A stretch of 60,310 bases of DNA, from NCBI GenBank assembly GCA_030645355.1, contig JAUSNJ010000048.1, forward strand, positions 1 to 60,310. Direction: 5' to 3'. The position numbers and the translations under genes are program-made. Positions 18,501 to 25,636 of this stretch are shown here, one piece after another. Numbering within the stretch: position 1 is the stretch's first letter; each line of letters starts with the position of its first letter. The notes under the pieces were generated by a model that searched no databases, had not been told where the DNA came from, and was given only the letters and a program-made list of their open reading frames with translations. This DNA is from Rhodoferax sp. Its GTDB lineage: Bacteria; Pseudomonadota; Gammaproteobacteria; Burkholderiales; Burkholderiaceae_C.

Positions 18501-20998
18501 GACATCGGCGCCACCAGCGAACGCCGCAAGTTGTCCACCATCTTCCAGAGGTTGACGGCCCGAATGCCGTACCGTCCCGGATGCAGCAGTGCGGTGAGCA
18601 ATACGGGCAGCAACTGCCAGTCGCCACGTGTCCACCGGTGCACGCGCGATGCCGCAACGTCCGCATGGAAAGGGGCCTCTTCAATGACCGTGATGTCGGT
18701 CACCGCCGCACAACGCGCAACCGATCCTTCCAGCAAGTCATGGCTCAGTATCTGGCCAACCGGCAGACGATCCGTCAGCACCGCGTGCACCGCCTGCACG
18801 TGGAGCAAACCCTTGCCGGTGAAGGTGCCTTCGGAAAAGAGGTCCTGGTAGACCTCGGAGCTTGCCGCGCTATAGGGATCAATACCGCACTGCCCCGCAA
18901 ACAGCCAGTGGTAGGGCGTGACGTCCGTGGCCATCGGCAACGGTGTCGCAATGCGGGGCTGCAAGATGCCATAGCCGCTGGCCACAAAGCGCCCGCCAGC
19001 ATCGAGCCGCGGCTGGTTGTGCGGATGGGCCGCTATGCCCACCAGTTCCCGCAGCCGGCCGGGCGGCAATTGCGTGTCGCTGTCCAGCGTCACCACGTAT
19101 TTCACGTTGCTGGCCAGGCGCGAGCGCGCGCCCAGGTCCAGAAACGCGCTACTGGTGCCGGTGGCCAGCGCGGCGACCAGTTGTTCCAGCTTGCCGCGTT
19201 TGCGCTCCCACCCGATCCAGCGTTGCTCGCTGGGGCTGAACGTGCGTTCGCGGTGCAGCAGAATAAAGCGCAACGCCGTGTTGGCATCGTCGGGCCCGCG
19301 TGGATAGCGCTGGTTGAGGTCCTGCAGGTGCTGCTGCGCCTGGTCCAGCAGGGCAGCGTCGGCTTCAATCTGCGGTGTATCGGCGTCCGCCCAATCGGTC
19401 AGCAGCGCAAACTGCGCGTCGTGTTCAGGGTTGGCGAGGTAGTGCAACTCCAGACGGTGCGCAAGGTCGCTGGCAGAAGCAGAACCCGTCAACATGCCCG
19501 GAATCACCACCACCACCCGATGCTCGGCCGGAATACCGTCGACCAGGGCCAATCGTGGCAAGTGGACGGGACGGGCCGACTCGCTGATCAGCCGGTTGAT
19601 GACGGCCACGACCGCTTCGGACGCGGGAAAGACCGCCGCGACAACACCGAGGGCCATCAGCCAGGCGGGCGTACCCGCGCCGCCGCCATCGACACCGTGG
19701 CGGATCAGGGTCCACACCAGCAGGGACAAGGCGCCCGTCAGAATCAGCAGATAGGCCGGCAGCGCGAGACGCCGCACCCCCTCTTGCCAGAAAAACCCCA
19801 GACGCTGGTGCAGGCCGAGTGCCGTCATCAGCGCCTTCTGGCCTGCGCCACGCAGCCAGTGGTGCGCCACGGCGGCCACGTCTTCACGACTGGATGCCGT
19901 GTGCATCAGATTCAGCAGCGACTGCGCGACGAACACCTCGCTCAAACCGCTGCGCCTGGCCAGCTTCTCGATCGCGTGCAGGGTCTGGTCCCGTGTCGGG
20001 TCATCCTCGGCGGCAAACACTTCCGATGTAAGCATCAATTGCATCAACGAACTGGTGCGGGCAATGATGCTGGACCAATCGGCATCGCCGATGGCGCGAA
20101 GCGACGTGACGGCGTTGCTGACACTCAAATTGTCTTGTGCCTGTTCCGCACGCTGTTGCGTCTGCAGGGCGCCCAGATCGGGTAGGGCACTTCGCAGCCA
20201 GCCCTGAATGGAGGCCTGGTTCGTGTCGTCTCCGGCTGCACGCCGGTCCTGCAGGCGTTGTGCCATCTGGGCCAAAAATACCGGACCAACCCCGCGCAGG
20301 GTCATCAGGTTCAAAAGATGATCGAGCGCATCACCATCGTAGTCTTCGATCCGGTCGAAGCACAGGTTGGCGAGTTCACGGGCAGCCTTGTTGGTGGCGA
20401 CGCGCTCGGCCAGACGGCGCAGGTTTTCAATCAGGACAACGCGCAGCGTGGTGGGCAGTGCCCAGACCTCATTGAGTTTGAGTTCCCGCGCCTCCTGATA
20501 AGCGGTCAGGAACTGCGCCAGCAGCTCTTCATCGAATGCACCATCCGTGTGGGCCACGAAGGCCCAGGCAACCCCATAGATGCGCGGCAGCCCCGCCAGC
20601 GGCGGGTCCAGCAGCATGGGCAGGGTGCGAAAGAAGCTGCGCGGCAAGCCGTCGTGAATCTCTTTGAGCTGCGCTTCGATGGTGTGGAAATTGTCCAGCA
20701 ACCACTCGGCCGCGGGACTGATGTCATAGCCGGTGCTGGCCTGCACGCCGATGTAGTGGTGGGCCTCGCGCAGCGTCTGGATATTGTTCTTGAGCCGGGG
20801 AAAGAAAGTGGCTGCGCGGATGGACATCCTGGCCGCACGGTGGGTCTGCCCCAACGATCGGCCATGCTGGCGAAAGCGCTCCACCCCAAAAATTTCGGAA
20901 CGGATGGGCGACTGCACCGATCCGCGTTTACCGTCCAGGATGTCGTACAGGGCCTGTGGCGCTGCGGGCAGCCGTCCGGACACGGCGGATCGCACCAT
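12545..20998 (-). CDS. ndvB: Cyclic beta-1,2-glucan synthase (GT84 plus GH94, NdvB/Cgs type)
   Basis: A 2817-residue protein, the usual size for the family. The N-terminal part has several membrane segments (around 415-460, 830-900, 970-1010) and a glycosyltransferase domain with a DxD-type motif (TLDSDTQLPPGRL near residue 636) and the QxxRW-like stretch RVHRWTRGDWQLLP near 790. The C-terminal half is a GH94-type phosphorylase domain with GSGDWNDGMNRVG near residue 2488 holding the catalytic Asp. The enzyme builds beta-1,2-glucan from UDP-glucose on itself and cyclises it; the product goes to the periplasm and balances osmotic pressure. ATG 20998 comes one codon after, and in the same frame as, the TAG stop of a small membrane ORF. 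It has no strong own Shine-Dalgarno sequence, so translational coupling or readthrough is likely. Confidence 0.95.
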   Translation of the reverse strand: MVRSAVSGRLPAAPQALYDILDGKRGSVQSPIRSEIFGVERFRQHGRSLGQTHRAARMSIRAATFFPRLKNNIQTLREAHHYIGVQASTGYDISPAAEWLLDNFHTIEAQLKEIHDGLPRSFFRTLPMLLDPPLAGLPRIYGVAWAFVAHTDGAFDEELLAQFLTAYQEARELKLNEVWALPTTLRVVLIENLRRLAERVATNKAARELANLCFDRIEDYDGDALDHLLNLMTLRGVGPVFLAQMAQRLQDRRAAGDDTNQASIQGWLRSALPDLGALQTQQRAEQAQDNLSVSNAVTSLRAIGDADWSSIIARTSSLMQLMLTSEVFAAEDDPTRDQTLHAIEKLARRSGLSEVFVAQSLLNLMHTASSREDVAAVAHHWLRGAGQKALMTALGLHQRLGFFWQEGVRRLALPAYLLILTGALSLLVWTLIRHGVDGGGAGTPAWLMALGVVAAVFPASEAVVAVINRLISESARPVHLPRLALVDGIPAEHRVVVVIPGMLTGSASASDLAHRLELHYLANPEHDAQFALLTDWADADTPQIEADAALLDQAQQHLQDLNQRYPRGPDDANTALRFILLHRERTFSPSEQRWIGWERKRGKLEQLVAALATGTSSAFLDLGARSRLASNVKYVVTLDSDTQLPPGRLRELVGIAAHPHNQPRLDAGGRFVASGYGILQPRIATPLPMATDVTPYHWLFAGQCGIDPYSAASSEVYQDLFSEGTFTGKGLLHVQAVHAVLTDRLPVGQILSHDLLEGSVARCAAVTDITVIEEAPFHADVAASRVHRWTRGDWQLLPVLLTALLHPGRYGIRAVNLWKMVDNLRRSLVAPMSLVLLVLALAGAVMSPWVALVLVYLAFSAGALMGSLAGFSPHRYDLAKGHFFAEAAMDLARGLCGGLWHVAQLLQQSLLAVDAIVRALYRMAFSRRQLLQWTTAAVAQSQARTELKAVARLHWIEPLVALLVLIALLLMGTPHPALALAVCLLWAGSPIWTWWVSRPRAVAVAAEIPAHDLVYLEGIARDTWRLFERCVGPQDNHLPPDNLQLTPHDMVAHRTSPTNMGLYLLSACCARQFGWIGTQDLLARLEATLATLHTLQRHRGHFLNWYDTQTCAPLMPMYVSTVDSGNLVGHLLAVAQACLELAATPFDATASQRATVASRNRLAPLLAGRSGLPPAQREELRWLLADHRALLQSVALDQHAGQAAARERLHALARAYTDLAWQADFSFLYHRKRHLFHIGYRVAELQRDAGFYDLMASESRLTSLLAIAKGDVPVRHWASLGRPFFAVGRSVGLRSWTGSMFEYLMPSLVLAEPPGSVLQAACDAALREQALFARTQGLPWGISESAYAASDETLAYQYAPQGVPRLALRRTPPDELVIAPYATALAALIAPRLAVENFRTLEGLGARGRYGFVEALDYTPARQVSGSDRPFSLVNTVMAHHQGMSIVSLAHVLLGAPAQRWGMANAPLEAVASLLHERVPREVSVLYAPRADVRPLARQRRRSPGLLREVLPGLTAVEPTHLLSNGRYSVALRANGAGWSRWGQTGITRQRDDALRDDRGSFFYVRRDPLSSPVSLTQHPAPDPDATYQSVYHADRVCFDAAWADLHAQTTVWVSPEDDIEFRSVELRNVSDRTLHIELISAFEVTLADRLADEAHPAFTNLFVRAQWLNRHQALLFERKPRLPSEQGVQLAHFLTTSDPRVLGTRIQTDRQRWLGRNHCPASPLASLDPVPGPSNQASKLLDTGLDPFCALAVQLRIAPMARIQLTFATAVSDNAETLHAVIDKYRQPNNVRRASLMSATLTSIRLRALRINAENFSAMQSLTTALVLSLTRMPMRAPDAPNSKAGVCDRRLLWRFGISGDRPLILVSAGAAQGVGMLRALAQLLNLWSWGGVACDLVVVNSEPVSYVMALHREIEALRERHVLDAARQTRAPCTGFYLLRSDALSVDELSTLKALARFRLYADGRPLAHHVQDWMDLHAIAWATLQEAPRATMVHHSPRAGSAVSAPVGRFSDDGAEFEFAVSTSARPVRPWINVLSNPGFGAQLSEAGSGYTWAINSRLNQLTAWSNDPVADPPAEWFLLQDRRTGETWSAAANAWGARGARYQIRHGQGYSVVSHHHGDLEVRVTWCVDARTSVKQVKLVIINQGQKTQHLRIAAIAEWLMGANRADRNTVQTACHQGRLSEGSPTVLLASQRERAAGFGEGTAFLCMAGPAGPTDDWTCDRREWLDPLGQAVLPDRLGQRSGSGLDPCAAIASPMELAAGASGERVFLLGYAENREAAIQLATLSAAVPPESRMEAVHSLWGQLLGATTVKTPDPLFDAMVNRWLLYQTVTCRLWAKAGFYQAGGATGFRDQLQDAMALAWAAPDMLRAQIVLCASRQFEQGDVQHWWHAPTGAGVRTHFSDDLLWLAYACTHYVRATGDVALLEQRVPFLDGAAIPDGAEDAYYTPTVNTQEASVYEHAARAIDRSLRVGVHGLPLMGSGDWNDGMNRVGIEGRGESVWLGWFLCRLVADFVPLAQARGEVDRTHHWEAALQGWKLALQGPAWDGKWFKRAFFDDGQALGSSANAEARIDLIAQAWSALSGAADTSQQSAALRAMDAQLVDVDHGLIKLLDPPLSLALPSAGYIQAYPPGVRENGGQYSHAGVWALMALAAHARDAGDPPGESDDPYRYFTYLSPAHRASHPSRGPVYGVEPYAMAGDVYTQPPYVGRGGWSWYTGAAAWMHRGAIESIFGLQVDAQELVFHPCLPAHWRRAELTLVRDARTMHFILMRASLGDALDATTPLDAQALRPGQSLRWVDLAAQSCFVIALPVA

Positions 20999-21001
20999 AC
21001 G

Positions 21002-21244
21002 CTACACCACCATCGTCGCAAGGCCAATCAGCAAGACGATGACCACCGAGGTCGTGACAAGCCGCGCAAGCATGAAACCACGCAGGGTCTCGGCAGCGCA
21101 GCGCAGCGCGAACAAATGACCGCGTGGGTTCTTGCACAGCCCCAAGTGATCACCCAGGGACGACAGCTCGACGGGTGAGGTGTCCGGACTGCCTCCAAAC
21201 GATGCGGTGCTCCAGGAGCCGGGGGAGATTGCATTGCTTTTCAT
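21002..21244 (-). CDS. Small tail-anchored membrane protein in frame with ndvB
   Basis: An 80-residue ORF starting at ATG 21244 with GGAA upstream. The first 55 residues are soluble and Ser/Gly-rich (SPGSWSTASFGGS), and the C terminus is a single hydrophobic segment (LARLVTTSVVIVLLIGLATMVV), so it should be tail-anchored in the inner membrane. I recognise no family. Its TAG stop is followed by CGT and then the ndvB ATG, with all three in one reading frame. It could be a partner of the synthase or a leader whose translation feeds ndvB. A TGTTC-N6-CCACA palindrome lies 60-75 bases upstream. Confidence 0.65.
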   Translation of the reverse strand: MKSNAISPGSWSTASFGGSPDTSPVELSSLGDHLGLCKNPRGHLFALRCAAETLRGFMLARLVTTSVVIVLLIGLATMVV

Positions 21245-21304
21245 AGTGGGTTCCTGCAGGTTTTCAGTACGGCCTTTAGTATTTCCGCAGAGGCCCAAAA
21301 ACTC

Positions 21305-21320
21305 TGTTCGCTGCCCCACA
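21305..21320. promoter_or_regulatory. CRP-like palindrome, site 4
   Basis: TGTTC-GCTGCC-CCACA, 60-75 bases before the small ORF and ndvB operon (start 21244, minus). Confidence 0.45.
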
Positions 21321-21348
21321 TAGGGGTCGCCGGAACACCGACACCGTG

Positions 21349-21364
21349 GGTTCGCAATCGCACA
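21349..21364. promoter_or_regulatory. CRP-like palindrome, site 5
   Basis: GGTTC-GCAATC-GCACA, 50-66 bases before the plus-strand gene at 21415. Together with site 4 it gives each of the two divergent genes its own palindrome. Confidence 0.45.
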
Positions 21365-21414
21365 GACCAGAGCCATCGCCCGATTTACCGTAGGGGCCTA
21401 TCTCAGGAAGCACC

Positions 21415-21915
21415 ATGCACAACGCAGCCATACACACCCGTTCGTCGAGGCAGTTTGCACACACCGTGCGCCAACCCCTTGAGAAGAGCCCCGCATGCGA
21501 ACAACTGGCGAACGAAAGCCGGATGGATCGCCAGTTCATGGCCCTGCTGGATGCCTACAGAAACACGGGGGGTCTGGCGCGGGCGCAGGAAGTTTTCACC
21601 ATGTACAGGTCCCGCCACGGCGCAGATGTTGAGACGCTGGCACGGTGGATCGTCCGACGCGAGGTCATCAGTTTTGACTGGCAGTCAAAGGTGTGGGTTC
21701 CCTTGTTCCAGTTCGACCGCACCACGATGACATTGCAGCCAGGTCTCAACAGCATTTTGGCCGCCCTGAACCCCATACACGGACCGCAGGAAATGGCGGC
21801 CTGGTTTGCACAACCGAGTCGCTGGCTCATGGAGCAAGCGCCCGCTGATGTGTTTGGCACGGACCCCCATGCCGTACTGAAGGCCGCGTGTACCGATCGC
21901 TTTATCGCGGCGTGA
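21415..21915 (+). CDS. Hypothetical protein with MbcA/ParS-antitoxin-like C terminus
   Basis: A 166-residue protein. Residues 40-85 are helical (ARAQEVFTMYRSRHG). Residues 85-160 run VWVPLFQFDR, PGLNSILAALNP, AWFAQPSRWLMEQAPADVF, HAVLKAA; this order of motifs resembles the toxin-binding (DUF2384) domain of Xre/MbcA/ParS antitoxins, but the match is by eye and weak. No RES-domain toxin gene is next to it, so it is not an obvious toxin-antitoxin pair. It converges with the OmpA-type lipoprotein gene and overlaps it by 14 bases. A CRP-like palindrome precedes it. Confidence 0.6.
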   Translation: MHNAAIHTRSSRQFAHTVRQPLEKSPACEQLANESRMDRQFMALLDAYRNTGGLARAQEVFTMYRSRHGADVETLARWIVRREVISFDWQSKVWVPLFQFDRTTMTLQPGLNSILAALNPIHGPQEMAAWFAQPSRWLMEQAPADVFGTDPHAVLKAACTDRFIAA

Positions 21916-22834
21916 TCACGCCGCGATCGTCGGAGAGGACGATCTCCACACGCCGGTTCAGTTGGCGATTCGCAGCCGTATCGTTGGCCGCCACGGGATA
22001 GGACTCGCCATAGCCGCGCTGGCTGATGCGCTCACGCGCCACACCCATGTCCAGCAGCGCATCACGCACCGCCGCAGCACGGCGCTCCGACAGTTCCTGG
22101 TTGTGTCGTGTCTGTCCTGTACTGTCGGCAAAGCCTTCCACCAGCACGGCACGTTTCGGGTTTTGCTGAAGAATGGTGGCCAGCCGCTGCGCCACGCGGG
22201 TGCCGTCGGCATTCAGACGCGCCAGGTCGGTGCCAAACAATACGTCGCCCAACGTGATGACCAGCCCGCGCTCGGTCTTTTTGGCCGCGAGTTCGGCCAG
22301 TTGCGCCTCAAGCTGGGTGTTCCTGGCACTGGCTTCTGCAGCCAGTCGTTGCGCCTGCGCTTCATTGTCCTGCGCCAGGTTCTTCTGCTGGGTGGCCGCC
22401 GCCGCGGCATCGCGCGCGGCCTGTGCGGAACGCTCGGCTTCTTCGGCCTTCAGGCGTGCCTGCTCGACCTGCTGGGTGCGTTGGTCCAGGCGCACCTGGT
22501 CGCGAATGGCGGCGGAACTGGCGATTTCGGATTCAGACGATTTTTTGCTGGCGACTTCGGTGGCCAGTGCGATCTTCTGTTTGGCGAGGTAGGCCAGTTT
22601 GTCTACGGTTTCCAGACTCTCGCGCTCCTTGGCCGCAGCATTGGCCTTTGCCAAAGCTTCGGTCGCCGACTGCATTTCCAGTGCGGCATAGGTCGCAATC
22701 TTGGGGTTGCCCTGGGCCTGCACATAGTCGATGCGCACCTGGTCGAGCAGGCTGGTTGACTTCGGTTGACTGGCACAGGCGCTGATCAGCAGCACGGCAC
22801 TGGCCAGCACAAGGTTGGTACGGATATTTTTCAT
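21902..22834 (-). CDS. OmpA-family lipoprotein with N-terminal DUF4398-like region
   Basis: A 310-residue protein: signal peptide and lipobox (ISAC, Cys20), a short domain like that of the neighbouring DUF4398 protein (about 25-75), a long Ala/Glu/Gln-rich coiled coil (about 75-185), and a C-terminal OmpA peptidoglycan-binding domain (about 190-305: VLFGTDLARLNADG, VEGFADSTG, NQELSERRAAAVRDAL, RGYGESYPVAAN, NRRVEI). It should tie the outer membrane to the cell wall. It is the second gene of a two-gene unit; the first (22857-23234) is 22 bases upstream. Confidence 0.92.
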   Translation of the reverse strand: MKNIRTNLVLASAVLLISACASQPKSTSLLDQVRIDYVQAQGNPKIATYAALEMQSATEALAKANAAAKERESLETVDKLAYLAKQKIALATEVASKKSSESEIASSAAIRDQVRLDQRTQQVEQARLKAEEAERSAQAARDAAAAATQQKNLAQDNEAQAQRLAAEASARNTQLEAQLAELAAKKTERGLVITLGDVLFGTDLARLNADGTRVAQRLATILQQNPKRAVLVEGFADSTGQTRHNQELSERRAAAVRDALLDMGVARERISQRGYGESYPVAANDTAANRQLNRRVEIVLSDDRGVITPR

Positions 22835-22856
22835 GGTGATGTCTCTGAATTAGGGG

Positions 22857-23234
22857 TTACTGGGAACCGGCGCGCTCGAGCTCCGCCCGCAACACGCGGA
22901 TGTCTTCCTGGAGCGTGGCCGAGATGGACTGGGCCTTGGCCGAGCCGGCTTTGGCCTGGGCCAGCTTGGCATCGGCCTGCGCCTGGTTGGCGTAGTCGGT
23001 TGCGGCCTTGTAGTCTTTGGCGGCCAGAGCCTTCTTGGCCAGCGCCAGCTTCTCGCGGGCGGCCTGCATGTCAGCCGGGGCAAATTCGGTGCCGTCTGCC
23101 TGGCTTGCGTTTTCCACTGCGGCTTGCGACACGGCGACGTCCGCCGTGGCGGGGGCCTTCATGCTGTTGCACGCGGTCATTGTCAGGGCGCCTGCAAGGC
23201 ATGCGCCGATCAACCAAGGTCGGGAGGGATTCAT
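22857..23234 (-). CDS. DUF4398 domain-containing lipoprotein
   Basis: A 125-residue protein starting at ATG 23234 (MNPSRPW). Signal peptide with lipobox MTAC (Cys22), then a helical domain (about 30-100) with FAPADMQAAREKLALAKKAL and YANQAQADAKLAQAKA, the DUF4398 pattern of paired helices, and a C-terminal coiled coil. The same motif starts the OmpA-type lipoprotein downstream, so the two may pair. It lies in the periplasm. A TGTGC-N6-GCACC palindrome is 83-98 bases upstream. Confidence 0.88.
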   Translation of the reverse strand: MNPSRPWLIGACLAGALTMTACNSMKAPATADVAVSQAAVENASQADGTEFAPADMQAAREKLALAKKALAAKDYKAATDYANQAQADAKLAQAKAGSAKAQSISATLQEDIRVLRAELERAGSQ

Positions 23235-23316
23235 AGGGTACTTTCTGGTGAGTGGCTTCGCCATCCGCGCAATCGGCGGTGACAGCAGGGTTGTAAATCG
23301 GGCCCCGCGCAGCGTC

Positions 23317-23332
23317 TGTGCAGTGGCGCACC
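23317..23332. promoter_or_regulatory. CRP-like palindrome, site 6
   Basis: TGTGC-AGTGGC-GCACC, 83-98 bases before the DUF4398 lipoprotein gene (23234, minus). Confidence 0.45.
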
Positions 23333-23405
23333 AACGCATGCAGCATGCGACGGCCGTGACGGTGAAGCAACACACCGGAACGCGAATGCGCACTGCAGTT
23401 GTCTA

Positions 23406-23421
23406 TGTGTATTGGCGCACG
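23406..23421. promoter_or_regulatory. CRP-like palindrome, site 7
   Basis: TGTGT-ATTGGC-GCACG, 75-90 bases before the OmpA-type porin gene (23496, plus). A further right half-site (GCGCAC) lies at 23388-23393. Confidence 0.4.
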
Positions 23422-23495
23422 GACAGGAGAGTGCCTGCCGCCGAACATGGCAACAGTACACACGGTACTAGCCATTGAAACCACGAAAGACAAAC

Positions 23496-24644
23496 ATGAA
23501 AAAACTCACACCGCTTTACTTGCTGGGTGTTGCCGGACTGGGCACAGTCCTGGCGACCTCTGCCATCGCCCAGGAGAACAAATACTATTACTGGGGCCTG
23601 GGAGGGGGACAGTCCCATTCGCAGATTGATGACCGGCTGACGACCAACAGCTTGCTGGGCTCTTCGACCAGCCCGGGTTCATTCACCAATGAAACGCAGG
23701 ACACTTCCTACAAGCTGTTTGGCGGCTACCAGTTCAACCGGAATATTGCGCTGGAAGCCGGTTACTTCAATCTCGGAAAATTCACCTACTCGACCTCGCT
23801 GCCAGCCGGAACGCTGAATGGCCGTTACGAAACCGAGGGTATCAACCTGGACCTGGTGGGGACCATGCCGCTGAGCGCACGCTGGTCCGCACTCGCACGT
23901 ATCGGCGTCCAGTACGCCAATACGCGTGATGCATTCAGTGGACCCGGCCTGCCCGCGTCGGCACCCACTGACAACAGCCAACGCTCCAACAATGGCAAGG
24001 TCGGCCTGGGGCTGCAGTATGAACTGACGCCTTCCATGTTTCTGCGCGGCGAGGCCGAGCGTTACCGGGTGAAGGATGGCCTGGGCAGCAACGGCGACGT
24101 CAACGTGGTCTCCGTGTCGCTGGTGTTCCCCATTGGCCGGTCCGCACCGCGCCCTGTCGTCGTCGCGCAAGCACCGTATGTAGAGCCCGTTGCCCCTCCA
24201 CCACCGGCCCCCATCATGGTCGCGCCGCCTCCCGCACCAGCGCCCGTAGCGGTGGTGATGCCCAAACGTGTGCAGTTCTCCGCGGACTCGCTGTTTACCT
24301 TTGACAAGGCAGTGATCCGGCCCGATGGCAAGACTGCGCTCGACGTGTTTGCAAAGGACCTCCAGGGCACGCGTTACAGCACGGTATCGGTCGAAGGCAA
24401 CACAGACCGTCTGGGATCGGATGCCTATAACCAGAAGCTCTCCCAAGAGCGTGCCGACGCCGTCAAAGGCTATCTGATCGCCAATGCGGGAATCGATGGC
24501 AACAAGATTTCATCGATCGGCCGCGGCGAGTCCAACCCCGTCACCAAGCCTGGCGACTGCAAGGGCTCAAACGCCAATGCAGCCCTGATCGCATGCCTGC
24601 AACCTGACCGTCGGGTCGACGTTGAAGTCACTGGCGAACGTTGA
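23496..24644 (+). CDS. OmpA-family outer membrane protein
   Basis: A 382-residue protein starting at ATG 23496 (MKKLTPLYLL). A cleavable signal peptide ends near AIA-QEN; an eight-strand beta barrel follows (about 25-215, with YYYWGLGGGQSH, SYKLFGGYQFNRNIALEAGYF, LQYELTPSMFLRGEAERYR and VSLVFPIG). A Pro-rich linker (about 220-262) leads to an OmpA C-terminal domain (ADSLFTFDKAVIRPDGK, VEGNTDRLGSDAYNQKLSQ, SIGRGESNP, DRRVDVEV). The Cys pair near the end (GDCKGSN, IACLQ) is typical of the OmpA fold. It spans the outer membrane and grips peptidoglycan. The next gene starts 32 bases later. Confidence 0.95.
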   Translation: MKKLTPLYLLGVAGLGTVLATSAIAQENKYYYWGLGGGQSHSQIDDRLTTNSLLGSSTSPGSFTNETQDTSYKLFGGYQFNRNIALEAGYFNLGKFTYSTSLPAGTLNGRYETEGINLDLVGTMPLSARWSALARIGVQYANTRDAFSGPGLPASAPTDNSQRSNNGKVGLGLQYELTPSMFLRGEAERYRVKDGLGSNGDVNVVSVSLVFPIGRSAPRPVVVAQAPYVEPVAPPPPAPIMVAPPPAPAPVAVVMPKRVQFSADSLFTFDKAVIRPDGKTALDVFAKDLQGTRYSTVSVEGNTDRLGSDAYNQKLSQERADAVKGYLIANAGIDGNKISSIGRGESNPVTKPGDCKGSNANAALIACLQPDRRVDVEVTGER

Positions 24645-24676
24645 AGTCAATCTTTTTAAACAACCTAGGAACCACC

Positions 24677-25288
24677 ATGAAATCACTTACCCTGAACTAC
24701 GCTGCCATCGCCCTGTGCCTGACTTTTGGTGTGGCGGCACATGCGCAAACCATGACCAAAGTGGAACTCAAAAGTGCACAGGAAAAGATTGAGGCCGACT
24801 ACAAGGCGGCCCTGGTCCCGTGCGCCTCCCTGTCCGGCAATACCAAGAAGATCTGCACCGTAGAAGCCAAGGGCAATGAAAAAATTGCCCTGGCCAACCT
24901 TGCGGCCAGCAACAAGCCTTCGGCCAAGACCCAGCGCGACGCGAGCGATACCAAGGCCGAGGCGACCTATGACCTGGCCAAGCAGAAGTGCCAGGACCTG
25001 GCCGGCAACGCCAAGGATGTCTGCATCAAGGAAGCAAAGTCCGCCGAGACAAGCATGAAGGCGGACGCCAAGCTGCAACTGAAGACTTCAGAAGCCAACG
25101 CGGACGCCCGCAAGACCACCACCCAGGCCTCCGGCAAAGCCGCCGACAAGGTAAGCGATGCACGCAAAGACGCGGCAACGGACAAGTCAGATGCCCAGTA
25201 CAAAGTCGAGAAAGAAAAGTGCGATGTACTGGCTGGCGATGTCAAAGACAACTGCTTGAAGCAGGCCAAGGCCAACTTCGGAAAATAG
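24677..25288 (+). CDS. Periplasmic protein with three Cys-X10-Cys repeats
   Basis: A 203-residue protein starting at ATG 24677 with GGA at 24667. A signal peptide ends near AHA-QTM. The mature chain is Ala/Lys-rich and helical, and contains three copies of a repeat of about 27 residues: Cys49/Cys60, Cys105/Cys116 and Cys182/Cys193, each in the frame C-x-x-L-x-G-x-x-K-x-x-C followed by (I/L)K-(E/Q)AK or a close variant. The Cys pairs could form disulfides across a helical turn or bind metal. I recognise no named family. It follows the OmpA-type gene closely, so it may be co-transcribed. Confidence 0.85.
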   Translation: MKSLTLNYAAIALCLTFGVAAHAQTMTKVELKSAQEKIEADYKAALVPCASLSGNTKKICTVEAKGNEKIALANLAASNKPSAKTQRDASDTKAEATYDLAKQKCQDLAGNAKDVCIKEAKSAETSMKADAKLQLKTSEANADARKTTTQASGKAADKVSDARKDAATDKSDAQYKVEKEKCDVLAGDVKDNCLKQAKANFGK

Positions 25289-25335
25289 TCTGATGCGCAC
25301 CCTATCGTATGACCCAAACCAATCGGGAAACCAAC

Positions 25336-25626
25336 ATGTCACATAGCACCACCGAGCTGGCCCACAGCCTCATCGACCAGACTGCCCAGTCAGCGGGCGC
25401 GGCCATTCAAACCACACAGCGCGTGGCCAACGATGCCGTGGGAAGCCTGTCCCACACCCTGCAGACCGCCCAGCACCAGGTTCGCGACAGCGCGCACCTG
25501 GCGTCTGACAAAACGGTTGCCTACATCCGCGAGGAACCCGTGAAGTCCATGCTGATTGCCGCAGCCGCGGGTGCTGCGCTGATGGCCTTGGCACGCGCGA
25601 TCAGCCAGCCACGCGCGCCGCGCTGA
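25336..25626 (+). CDS. DUF883/ElaB-YqjD-like small membrane protein
   Basis: A 96-residue protein from ATG 25336 (MSHSTTELAHSLIDQ), which has GGGA eight bases upstream; an ATG at 25309 in the same frame has no ribosome binding site. It is a helical amphipathic protein (TAQHQVRDSAHLASDKTVAYIREEPVKSMLIAAAAGAALMALA) whose C terminus forms one membrane segment. ElaB/YqjD family members sit in the inner membrane and bind stationary-phase ribosomes in E. coli. It begins a three-gene run resembling yqjD-yqjE-yqjK. Confidence 0.85.
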   Translation: MSHSTTELAHSLIDQTAQSAGAAIQTTQRVANDAVGSLSHTLQTAQHQVRDSAHLASDKTVAYIREEPVKSMLIAAAAGAALMALARAISQPRAPR

Positions 25627-25636
25627 GCACGCAGCC

